From positions 2,232,001 to 2,296,000 of the forward strand of contig JBBELK010000064.1 in assembly GCA_037783545.1 (NCBI GenBank): a stretch of 64,000 nucleotides of DNA, written 5' to 3'. Positions 57,020-64,000 of this stretch are shown in pieces. Each line of letters begins with the position of its first letter. Positions within the stretch are counted from its first letter, which is position 1. The notes under the pieces were generated by a model. It was not told the DNA's origin and did no database searches. It was given only the letters and a program-made list of their open reading frames with translations. The translations under genes were made by a program, and so were the position numbers. The stretch comes from Henricia sp. BOLD:AAB3569. Lineage: Eukaryota; Echinodermata; Asteroidea; Spinulosida; Echinasteridae.

Positions 57020-57450
57020 GCATAGTTCCAAGTTTGCCCAGTTAACCCCGCCCCTTAGATACTGTTGCTATGTGCTCACAAGCCATCGCAAAAAATGGCG
57101 ACACACAACGTACAAAGCAATGGGACTCGGCATGGAAAGCACAGATTCATTGGAGAAAACTCCACGGTATTTATGTTTTAGGGTCGACCGTAGTTACCGT
57201 AGCACACACTGAGCAAAGGGCTAGTAATTCAGGGATGCCAGATATTCATAAAAATGCGCTATCCTACCTTTGAACAGCGAATATCGCCCAACATTGAAAC
57301 CAAAATCCACCAAAATCACTGCATACAACATAAAAACTGTATGCACAGAAAATCGCGTGATTGTTTTGAGGCAATGCACTTTGACCTAAGTTGGCGCTGT
57401 CTGCTAGCTATGTTGTGATTGGTCGGAACTATGCATTGCGCCCTCTCCTT
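57020..57450 (+). mobile_element. Repeat family I, copy 3
   Basis: Same orientation as 11600-12060: CCCGCCCCTTAGATACTGTT, AATGGGACTCGGCATGG, GCACAGATTCATTGGAGAAA, TTTAGGGTCGACC, AAAATCGCGTGAT, and GGCGCTGTCTGCTAGCTATG. Confidence 0.72.
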
Positions 57451-57588
57451 TTGTTCCGCCATACTTCTAAAAGGCTAATGAGTTTGTTCCAAGAATTCAT
57501 ATTTAAAAAAAAACACATTTATCTGGAAATGATATAATCGGTCCTTGATGCATGCAACAGCAACTCATAGAGGTTGTGTGTGTCAGTA

Positions 57589-57756
57589 TACAAATAATGA
57601 ATGTTTTGTGAGTACAATGGGAGGAATATTTTCATGAGGTGAAAGATGGAATGTTCCATTCAACGAGGGGAAGCCGAGTTGAATGGAACACATGCCATCT
57701 TTCACCGAATGAAAATATTCCTCCAATTGCACAAATTAAAACATTCATTATTTGTT
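57589..57756. mobile_element. Foldback MITE with ACAAATAATGAATGTTTTGTG ends
   Basis: Arms: ACAAATAATGAATGTTTT, GAGGAATATTTTCAT, GTGAAAGATGG, ATGTTCCATTCAAC against GTTGAATGGAACA, CCATCTTTCAC, ATGAAAATATTCCTC, AAAACATTCATTATTTGT. Nearly the whole element is stem. Confidence 0.85.
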
Positions 57757-58331
57757 TTATATGACGGTCAAGTAGACCTGCTATCGTCCAATCAGATCAC
57801 AAGGATCTACTTGGGCGTTATATAAACACAGTTATGATACCATGACATGCAGAATGGTGCTTTTATTTGATTGGAATCCATGTTTCCAAAGAGTAAAGTA
57901 AATGTCAGTGATGTTGTACGTGAGATATTTTATTGTTCCCAGCATAGCTATAGACGCATCTTCATAATACTTCATAATCATCGGCCGGGGTCTTGTGTTT
58001 CATCTTTAACAGAGTCAGTGATGTATTAGTCTACCTGGCTGTAAACGACTCTCACCGGAATGCTCTATAAATGCGGTCTTAACTGATGTAGCATCATGGC
58101 CTACCAGTGTGTCCCATATAAGGACGAGTATATGTAGTTGCAGCCAATGAAACATTCGCTTTCATTAATCATAAATGCAGCTCTATTAATCTTTGATTAT
58201 CACTGCCAGAGCCCCGCCAATGAAATCTGCTTCGTGAGTGGCTGGAAGAATACAGAGCAGTCATTGTTTACATCAGCCAGTAAGTATAATTTTCGCGCGA
58301 TCATTACGTCACGGCAAAGTCACGGTACAAA

Positions 58332-58337
58332 TTTATT
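58332..58337 (-). promoter_or_regulatory. Possible polyadenylation signal of the channel gene
   Basis: AATAAA on the minus strand, about 500 nt after the channel stop codon at 58832. Position fits a 3' UTR, but the hexamer is common in AT-rich DNA. Confidence 0.25.
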
Positions 58338-58831
58338 GCTGGGGCGCAAGAAAGTCAAAGAAGAATCCCAGTACCTCGTCATTAATTATTGTGCATGACC
58401 CTGCAGGATATCAGACCACTGCTGTAACTGGGAGGGGGCACGTGCTCCCCGAAAAAGTGTCGCCCGCCGTACTCCCCGCCTCTCCAAAAAATTATCTAAG
58501 CTGCTTTGCCCCACCCCCCTTCCAACATGTTGTTCCACCCCCCTCCCCCTCCCCCCTCCCCCCTCTCCTCCCCTTCCCCCTTGAAAAGTCTGGCTACGCC
58601 GCTGGCTAGGGACAACTCTATATTCGCCTATAGTTAGCAGGGGCCATCCTAAGCATGAACCATATGTTTCGCTGCTGATGCACGTCGTTGTCAGTTCGAA
58701 CCAGTTGTGCGTTTTTGTTAGAGATGGTATGCAGTTGCAACAAAAACACAACTTGAACATACAATCGTTTGAGCAACGGTTCATATCCGTTGGTCCAGGC
58801 ACACTAGTCGAACTTTACTTAGTTAACCACA

Positions 58832-59137
58832 CTAGTCGTTTCTTGAGATTGCTTCAACTGGTCGTCGCTGCATCGGAACCACCTCCTCCCTTGCCATGAT
58901 CAAGGTCTGCAGCGCCTGGAACTCCATCATAGTCCGATGGTGCGACTCCTCAAGACGGCCTCCCAAATCTGCCAGGTGGTAGCGAACCGTGTCCATAGAG
59001 ATGCCGTCATCGGGGCCGGGCTTCGCGTCGGCCCGTTGGCCCAAAGGCAGCAGCCGTGGCCGAGGGGCTGCAGCAGGGTGTTCGGTTGGTGGTGCTTCAG
59101 TGACCGTCAGATGTCGTGGTTGAACGGCGGTAGTTTG
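58832..59137 (-). CDS. KCNN: SK-like potassium channel, last coding exon (C-terminal tail)
   Basis: Phase-0 acceptor (accctcaacag before 59137) after a pyrimidine-rich tract, then 101 codons and a TAG at 58832. The tail starts QTTAVQPRHLTVTEAPP, is Pro/Ala/Arg-rich to about residue 36, and then becomes a probable amphipathic helix, SMDTVRYHLADLGGRLEESH followed by HRTMMEFQALQTLIMAREE. In SK channels a C-terminal coiled coil helps tetramer assembly, and these helices could play that part here. I do not recognise the Pro/Ala stretch from other SK channels. The preceding exon ends on a complete codon, so the joint is in frame. Confidence 0.8.
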   Translation of the reverse strand, partial: QTTAVQPRHLTVTEAPPTEHPAAAPRPRLLPLGQRADAKPGPDDGISMDTVRYHLADLGGRLEESHHRTMMEFQALQTLIMAREEVVPMQRRPVEAISRND

Positions 59138-59543
59138 CTGTTGAGGGTGACCAGAAGAAAAACAATTGTATCAAGGTTCACCAGCAGTCGGTTACTGTCA
59201 GTCGACAAAATTATATATAGTTTGCATGACCATGGGTCGATTTCACGAAGCGCTACGATCCTTCGTAACTCGAGACGCACGTTACGATGGTTTACCCATC
59301 GCAACTGTACGAAGCAACTGTAAAGGCCAAACCAGGCAATCTCAGAATATATGTTTCCCTGGATCCTGATAATTGTTTCCTTTGACGATGTGTAATGTGT
59401 TCCAACAATTTGGACCAGTGCAGTGCTGTTGTGGTTACATGTATTTCAGCGACCTCAAGGTCTTGAAAGTATCACGTATAGGTCTACACCCACATTAAAA
59501 TATCTTATTCGATGGCTAAATAAAACAAACATTAAATCATTAC
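59138..59543. other. Channel intron (406 bp)
   Basis: Contains a family H-like segment (GGGTCGATTTCACGAAGCGC near 59232, with TACGATCC, CGTAACTCG and TACGATGG words to about 59325). Otherwise AT-rich. Confidence 0.75.
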
Positions 59544-59695
59544 GTCATCTCTCCTCCAGCCACTATCCTCTTCCTCGTCTTCCTCTATTCCTAGAGCCCT
59601 CTTTAAGAGACGTTCGACATTCTCAAGTCGCCTAGCAACGTCAGTCAGCAGGATGGCAGTGTTATCGGCTACGAAGTCTTTCGTCCAAGCGTCAT
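59544..59695 (-). CDS. KCNN: SK-like potassium channel, coiled-coil exon
   Basis: A 152-nt exon with acceptor ccttgcag before 59695 and donor gtaatg after 59544. It reads DAWTKDFVADNTAILLTDVA, then RRLENVERLLKRALGIEEDE and EEDSGWRRDD. The hydrophobic spacing in ILLTDVARRLENVERLLKRAL suits a short coiled coil like the one that follows the calmodulin-binding domain in SK channels. It is followed by an acidic run. Its first two nucleotides complete an Asp codon started by the exon ending at 61934. Confidence 0.85.
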
Positions 59696-60827
59696 CTGCA
59701 AGGGACGATGAAAACAAAAAAAATAATAGCCGTTCATGATCCAGATACAGTGAGAGAGTGTGGTTTCGAAATGCTTAACCAGGAAAGTACTACTTTGTTA
59801 GAAGGCTAAGTTACCAAAAAAAAGGCAAGTAGAAAGCGAATAAATGGGGTATTTTTCGATTCTGAAATATCTATCTGACAAGCAGATGGGTCTCCCTTTG
59901 ACTGGAGGAAAAGGGACGGTACCGGCAGTTACAACTGCATTTTATTATCAGTATTTCATTTTCAGAGTAGAGTCATCTTCGAGATACATCAAAAACCAGT
60001 TACCACCACACTTTAACATAGGTGAGTCACAAGAAAGTCGAAGTCTGTCGCAAGTCTGTCAAAAGCCAGCCACGATTCTGTAACGAGTCGGCTGCAGTTC
60101 AATCACAGATCAGTTAAACGTCATATCCGTCACAATTATTATTATTTTGACAAGCCCGTCAAAACTCGCCAATTATTAAGCAATTAGAAGCAAAACACAA
60201 CTTAAAGGTACACACCGGCCTACTATTTACATGATTTAGAGATGTAGCATTGACAATACATTTTTTATTCAGCAAAATATCCCGTAATTTACTAAAGAAG
60301 TGCAAAATTAACAAAAACGGTCAAAAGACGGGTTATACGCTTTACCAGTCGTTGCAACTACGCGCGAGCCTCACTGACGACTTTGTCACAAACGATTCGC
60401 TCTTCTCCTACTTAGGATATCTCCAATTTTCTGCTCACGATTTCACTGGACAGCCCGGACGACCGAATAGGAATTTCCGTTTTCTTTTGCCGGGAGTTGG
60501 CATCATGTTTTGTCTTCACAAACGTACACCGAAGCAACACACCCGGCCGTGTGTGGACACAGGCTATTTGCCGTGCTGCACGGGGCAAATATCCTACACT
60601 CCACGGTAGCCTGCTGTAGCACGCGCTCGCTCCCGTTCTCCGGACTCTCGAAACAAACAATTATGTTCGAATTTTCATACATATGTTCAACTTTGTTTCA
60701 TACCTGTATAAATAGTCTCTCTTTTGTCAATATCTTATAAATATTGGGGGTAAATCAGAGTTGAATTTGGTGCAGTTCTGCAGTAGAAAACATTCATGCG
60801 GCTGGACACAAAACTAACTCGCAAAAC

Positions 60828-60872
60828 CATGTGACTTTTCGGAACCAGAATCTGGTTCCGAAAAGTCACGTG
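60828..60872. repeat. Hairpin with 22-bp arms and almost no loop
   Basis: CATGTGACTTTTCGGAACCA, GA directly precedes its complement, TCTGGTTCCGAAAAGTCACGTG, with one mismatch. The stem could form a cruciform, or come from the end-to-end joining of two element termini. Confidence 0.85.
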
Positions 60873-61083
60873 ACCTTGAATTTTTGAAAAATGCTAAAAA
60901 CCGGCCAAATTTGACGGCGTCATTTCAAGATATATTTAATTTACTCTGGAAAGCGCTTCAGAATAATGTATAGGTCTATTTCGAGCCCAAAATAGCCCAA
61001 CAAAGCCGGTGTGTCCCTTTAACTCAATCACAAGTCAGCCGTAAGTCACAGACAGCCACAAGTCGGCCACTAGTCTCGTACCA

Positions 61084-61657
61084 GACCTGCTGTGGATGCT
61101 CGCACATCAGAGGCGAGTTCAATAGCACAATACGTACGCCGGTATTGTCGTACACCGTTGAAGGTATTGTCGGTATGCATACGTATTGCGCTATTGAACA
61201 CGCCTCAGGTCTGGGGAATCACGATGAAAGCTCATCACTGATTGGTTGAGGCCCGCACTAAATTTCGGTGCGGGACCCCTGCGAAGCTTTTGGCCATTAT
61301 ATCATAAGCACCGCGGGTAAAGCTCACAAGGTTTCACACAAATCAGTATAACACACCCCAAACGTTCTTTACAAGAAACATGACACGTACCTTCTTCGCC
61401 CACATTACATTACAGGTTCCTGTTTAGTATAGCTGGCACTTCTTTATGACGTTGTCCTCGTCAAACACGAAGAATTCCCTCCCAATCTCGGTCAAATTCA
61501 ATCACAACAGGTACCGCATAGCATTTAAAAAACACTGACCAATAGCAGTGCACGTACTATCAACGACGGCTCACGAATGGGTAATGGCGTTTAACCTATC
61601 AGCGATGAGCTTTCAACATGATTCCCCAGACCTGATGTGCGAGCATCCACAGCAGGT
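61084..61657. mobile_element. Foldback element with GACCTGCTGTGGATGCTCGC ends, interrupted
   Basis: The right arm reads (complement) GACCTGCTGTGGATGCTCGC, ACATCAGGTCTGGGGAATCA. In the left arm the same sequence is split after ACATCAG by a 95-bp insertion and resumes GTCTGGGGAATCACGATG. Arms extend through AAGCTCATC and a GATTGGT/ACCTATC-like end, about 65 bp in all. Confidence 0.85.
61111..61205. mobile_element. Nested hairpin MITE (95 bp) with CAG flanks
   Basis: Starts AGGCGAGTTCAATAGCACAA and ends TTGCGCTATTGAACACGCCT, mostly stem, with GGTATTGTCG in the middle on both sides. It is flanked by CAG (61108-61110 and 61206-61208). Because the host arm is intact elsewhere, the 3-bp direct repeat is probably the target-site duplication. 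Confidence 0.85.
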
Positions 61658-61933
61658 CGGGGAGACTAGTCGGCCAGACTAGTCGGCCACAGGTCAATCT
61701 AATTCCAAGTGCAGTCCAAATTCGAGTTTCAATAAAATATAGTATTTCAATGAGCTAAATAAATACCCTTCATAATACGTTCGTTCGCTTGCGTAACTTG
61801 ACGTTATTAATCTATCAATGGAAAATGGCTTGATCTGTTTACAAGTTTACCACTCCGCCCGACGGTGTCCGCTCTTTGGCCCTTTTCGGTCATGACGAGA
61901 TAAAGGTCATGATGAGATAAATAAGGACGTTAC

Positions 61934-62149
61934 CTTCGGCTTTGTTCTTCCGGATTTCTCTCCACCGCTGGAGAATGCGGTAGAGATCTTTGATCAACCA
62001 TTTTTTGGTCTGTGCCGGCTTCATGACAGGACGTAGGCAGTGCCGCATACGATGGGCCGATGTATCCTGCCCGGTGCATTTGAACCAGTACAGTCTCCAC
62101 GTGGCCTGAATGCAGCGTGCTGCTTGGTTCTTAAGCCGCTCGGAAAAAT
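61934..62149 (-). CDS. KCNN: SK-like potassium channel, calmodulin-binding-domain exon
   Basis: A 216-nt exon with acceptor actctgcag before 62149 and donor gtaacg after 61934. The sequence DFSERLKNQAARCIQATWRL, YWFK aligns without gaps to the start of the SK calmodulin-binding domain (RVKNAAANVLRETWLIYK type). There constitutively bound calmodulin senses Ca2+ and opens the gate. The core IQATWRLYWFK also fits an IQ motif. The following stretch to RRWREIRKNK-like KDLYRILQRWREIRKNKAED is basic and helical, as in SK. I infer Ca2+/calmodulin gating from this match; it is not shown by sequence alone. Confidence 0.9.
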
Positions 62150-62938
62150 CTGCAGAGTTACACAAGCCACACATAATTATTTATTTTGCTGACATTTACA
62201 GAGAATCTCTCAAGAAAATCTGCATCGGTCAGCAATTCCCGTAATGAAATGTTGCAGTTCGAAACAATGTCTATGAGTTAGCTTCATATCGGAAAATGCT
62301 TCGGTATATCAATGGCATAATGAAAGACGAGGTTTGGAGCACATAAATAATTTGGTACCTTCCCAGTCGTGAGATTACATTTTACAGAACTACGCTTGGG
62401 ACGCGATGGAAATTGCTTCCGTCTAAAAAAATGTTTGTTCAGGGAAGTCTTTTTATAAAAGAAAATGATAATGCTAAGTACCGAGTAAGAACTCTATAGG
62501 GATTAGAATGCTGTTTTAGTTTGATTTGAAAACGATGCGGTCTGGTTGAGTTCACTATATATATTCGCTAGTAATTGAGCTATGCATTTTGATAAGAGCA
62601 AAATGGTGCCGTCTAGTTTTTGTCACAACTCTCTTTATTTAAAAGTAGCTCCTAGTACATGAGTGAATATCTATAGACATGTATGTCATTACTTTTAGGG
62701 TATATACTATCCCATTAGGAAGGTTTAAATGCACATAATAGGTGAACGTGAGCACTAGTCATATCACGAGAGGGTCTTAGAATGCAGGTTCGAATTTTAG
62801 CCACGGGAAAAAAGGTCTTATCGCCACGAAAGTCACGAAAGTCACATGCATCTTTTTGTTTTTATCTGTTCTAAGATCTTTTCATGACAATGACGTATGA
62901 CCCAGAATACGTGCATCTATAATCTAAACCTCCCATAC
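62150..62938. other. Channel intron of about 0.8 kb
   Basis: AT-rich. No repeat family from elsewhere in the window was recognised. A TCGAATTTTAGCCACGGG segment near 62792 vaguely resembles a tRNA T-arm but lacks a body. Confidence 0.75.
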
Positions 62939-63140
62939 CTTGTCTCTCCACGTAGGCCAGTATCCGTTTCTCCCTCTGCGACATCTGCAGGGTTTCGTGA
63001 ATCACACTGATCAGGAGCGCCATGAGGAAAATGCCGAAGACAGAAGACATGCCCACGAAAGCTCTCGCCATGACGGATTCCGGAACTACATCTCCGAATC
63101 CTAGCGTAGTCATGGTGACCACTTGCATCCAAATAACGTC
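62939..63140 (-). CDS. KCNN: SK-like potassium channel, pore and S6 exon
   Basis: A 202-nt exon with acceptor cacgcaaag before 63140 and donor gtatgg after 62939. It opens DVIWMQVVTM (pore helix) and continues TTLGFGDVVPES, the K+ selectivity filter with Gly-Phe-Gly instead of the usual Gly-Tyr-Gly. S6 is about ARAFVGMSSVFGIFLMALLI, SVI. It then runs ETLQMSQREKRILAYVERQ into the calmodulin-binding exon, paralleling the L-x-L-T-K-A-E-K segment of SK channels. The channel would be a tetrameric plasma-membrane K+ channel. The filter also looks Kv-like (VVTMTT), so the family call rests mainly on the S6-to-CaMBD match. Confidence 0.92.
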
Positions 63141-63919
63141 CTTTGCGTGAAGAATGGAGAACCGATGTGGCGTGTCAGTTCTATGTTATGGTTTTAAGAT
63201 TGACCGGTTGGCAAAAACATCCCTTGTAAAAGCACATGTAGAGAAATCATGTTTACAGCCATAGTCAAATGACATTGGGACGTGTGCACTGTGAATCTCG
63301 TACTACTTAAGGGGCGTTCGAAATGCTTACACCGTGTAACAGGGGGTTTTATACACCGGGGGAAGCCTCCAGAAAATGCAAAACGAACGACACGAGGTTC
63401 CGCTTTGTATTCTGGGAACACCGGTCAAAGGTTGTTGCCGGGTGGGGCTTTATAAACGCAGTTATCGTTTGACACACGATGAAAAATGAAGCCGGCGCCA
63501 CGCAAAAATAATTGTGCTAACGTACCGCAATAAACTTTGTCAATGCCAACAGACATCTACTGATTAAGCCAAATGTGTTTTACAGCCCTAAAAATTCCCT
63601 CCTATTCTGTGTCATAAATCTGTGTTTTTCTTCGTAATTACGTCGCGATTCCAAACTGTCCGCCATGTTTGACTAATCACGGTTACTAGGTGACGCCATT
63701 ACCCGCGAGCTCGGGCTGCCACCGGGGCAGACTCGCAGTGTATCACGTGATGGCTAAAAGAACCCTCCAGTGTAAGTTTGTGTTACACGGTGTATTAACA
63801 TCTGGAACGCCCCTAAGGTAAATTAAAGGCTCGAAAATCTTGGAGAGTTAAGAATGGTTCCATATGGTTGCTATTGGCAATGATGCCAATGAAAAATTGC
63901 GTTGTATTTTATGGCTTAC
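63141..63919. other. Channel intron of about 0.8 kb
   Basis: Largely occupied by one foldback element (63307-63817). The rest is unremarkable. Confidence 0.8.
63307..63817. mobile_element. Foldback MITE with TTAAGGGGCGTTC ends
   Basis: The ends TTAAGGGGCGTTCGAAATGC, TTACACCGTGTAACA and TGTTACACGGTGTATTAACA, TCTGGAACGCCCCTAAGG mirror. About 510 bp; the arms are about 38 bp and diverged inside. Confidence 0.78.
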
Positions 63920-64000
63920 CTGAAGATCGTTATGATGTGAAGGGCTAAACATTCTATCGATTGAGAAGACAAGGTATCCCACTCCAAAAAGGTTGAGACA
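63920..64000 (-). CDS. KCNN: SK-like potassium channel, S5/turret exon (partial at window edge)
   Basis: The visible 81 nt end at a strong donor (CAG then gtaagc at 63919) and read LNLFGVGYLVFSIDRMFSPS, HHNDLQ. This is the end of a hydrophobic S5 helix plus a short turret. It stops on a complete codon, matching the phase-0 start of the pore exon at 63140, so S5, turret and pore join in frame. The upstream exons (N-terminus, S1-S4, start of S5) lie beyond the right edge. Confidence 0.8.

Larger units (their letters stand above)
55126..58831. other. Intergenic region between the channel gene and the filamin gene
   Basis: Spans from the channel stop codon to the proposed filamin first exon and should hold the filamin promoter. 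Contents recognised: a tRNA-like relic (55580-55632), repeat family I (57020-57450), a foldback (57589-57756) and a CCCCT-rich tract (58500-58580). No gene was found at 55640-57010 or 57760-58490. A possible polyadenylation hexamer for the channel gene is at 58332-58337. Confidence 0.6.
59696..61933. other. Channel intron of about 2.2 kb
   Basis: Holds a 22-bp-arm hairpin (60828-60872) and a foldback with a nested insertion (61084-61657). The stretch at 60250-60650 has open frames on both strands and a moderately CpG-rich part but no recognisable domain. 60070-60170 and 61670-61700 contain short CAGTCGG/ACTAGTCGGCC repeats. Confidence 0.7.

Noticed and set aside
58386-58802. 138-codon minus-strand frame downstream of the channel gene
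   Set aside because: Its GGRGGEGGGGRGRG stretch is a CCCCT-rich tract. It lies after the channel stop codon and shows no domain.
62871-62938. Continuation of the pore exon past residue ERQG
   Set aside because: The frame continues as MGGLDYRCTY, but a canonical donor occurs at 62938 and the next exon supplies a phase-matched SK-like continuation. The read-through is intronic.

Overview
This is a eukaryotic window, AT-rich and gene-poor. It carries the 5' part of one gene and the 3' part of another, both on the minus strand, plus a dense load of small repeats. The frequent TACATGTA-type words, the many hairpin-type MITEs and the tRNA-derived SINEs suggest a marine invertebrate. An echinoderm, hemichordate or cephalochordate is my best guess, but no marker in the window proves the phylum.

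Gene 1 is filamin-like and runs right to left. The order is a probable first coding exon at 54926-55125, an exon carrying most of the first calponin-homology (CH) domain at 28348-28745, an exon finishing CH1 and starting CH2 at 2986-3249, and a further CH2 exon at 1837-1934. Splice phases agree at every joint and the four exons add up to exactly 320 codons. Two introns are about 25-26 kb each. The Ig-like repeats expected after CH2 lie beyond the left edge. The proposed first exon encodes seven copies of an 8-residue PKDSRSGP-like unit, a head I do not know from described filamins.

Gene 2, at 58832-64000 and cut by the right edge, is the 3' half of a small-conductance calcium-activated potassium (SK/KCNN-like) channel. 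Its five exons hold the end of S5, the pore with a Leu-Gly-Phe-Gly-Asp filter, S6, a calmodulin-binding-domain-like segment with an IQ-like core, a short coiled coil and a Pro/Ala-rich tail. Exon phases again close perfectly, giving 318 residues in this window.

Most of the rest is intron or intergenic DNA packed with non-autonomous elements. At least four MITE families have TTAA at their borders (termini AGGAGCGTG, AGGCAC, AGGCCCCAAT and AGGGCCTG). There are also families with long inverted repeats, two tRNA-derived SINEs, a solo LTR (50214-50619), a decayed LINE endonuclease fragment (48962-49201), nested hairpin insertions, and word-rich foldbacks such as the GCAACT element at 15-491. I found no complete autonomous transposon, CRISPR array, rRNA or credible functional tRNA gene.
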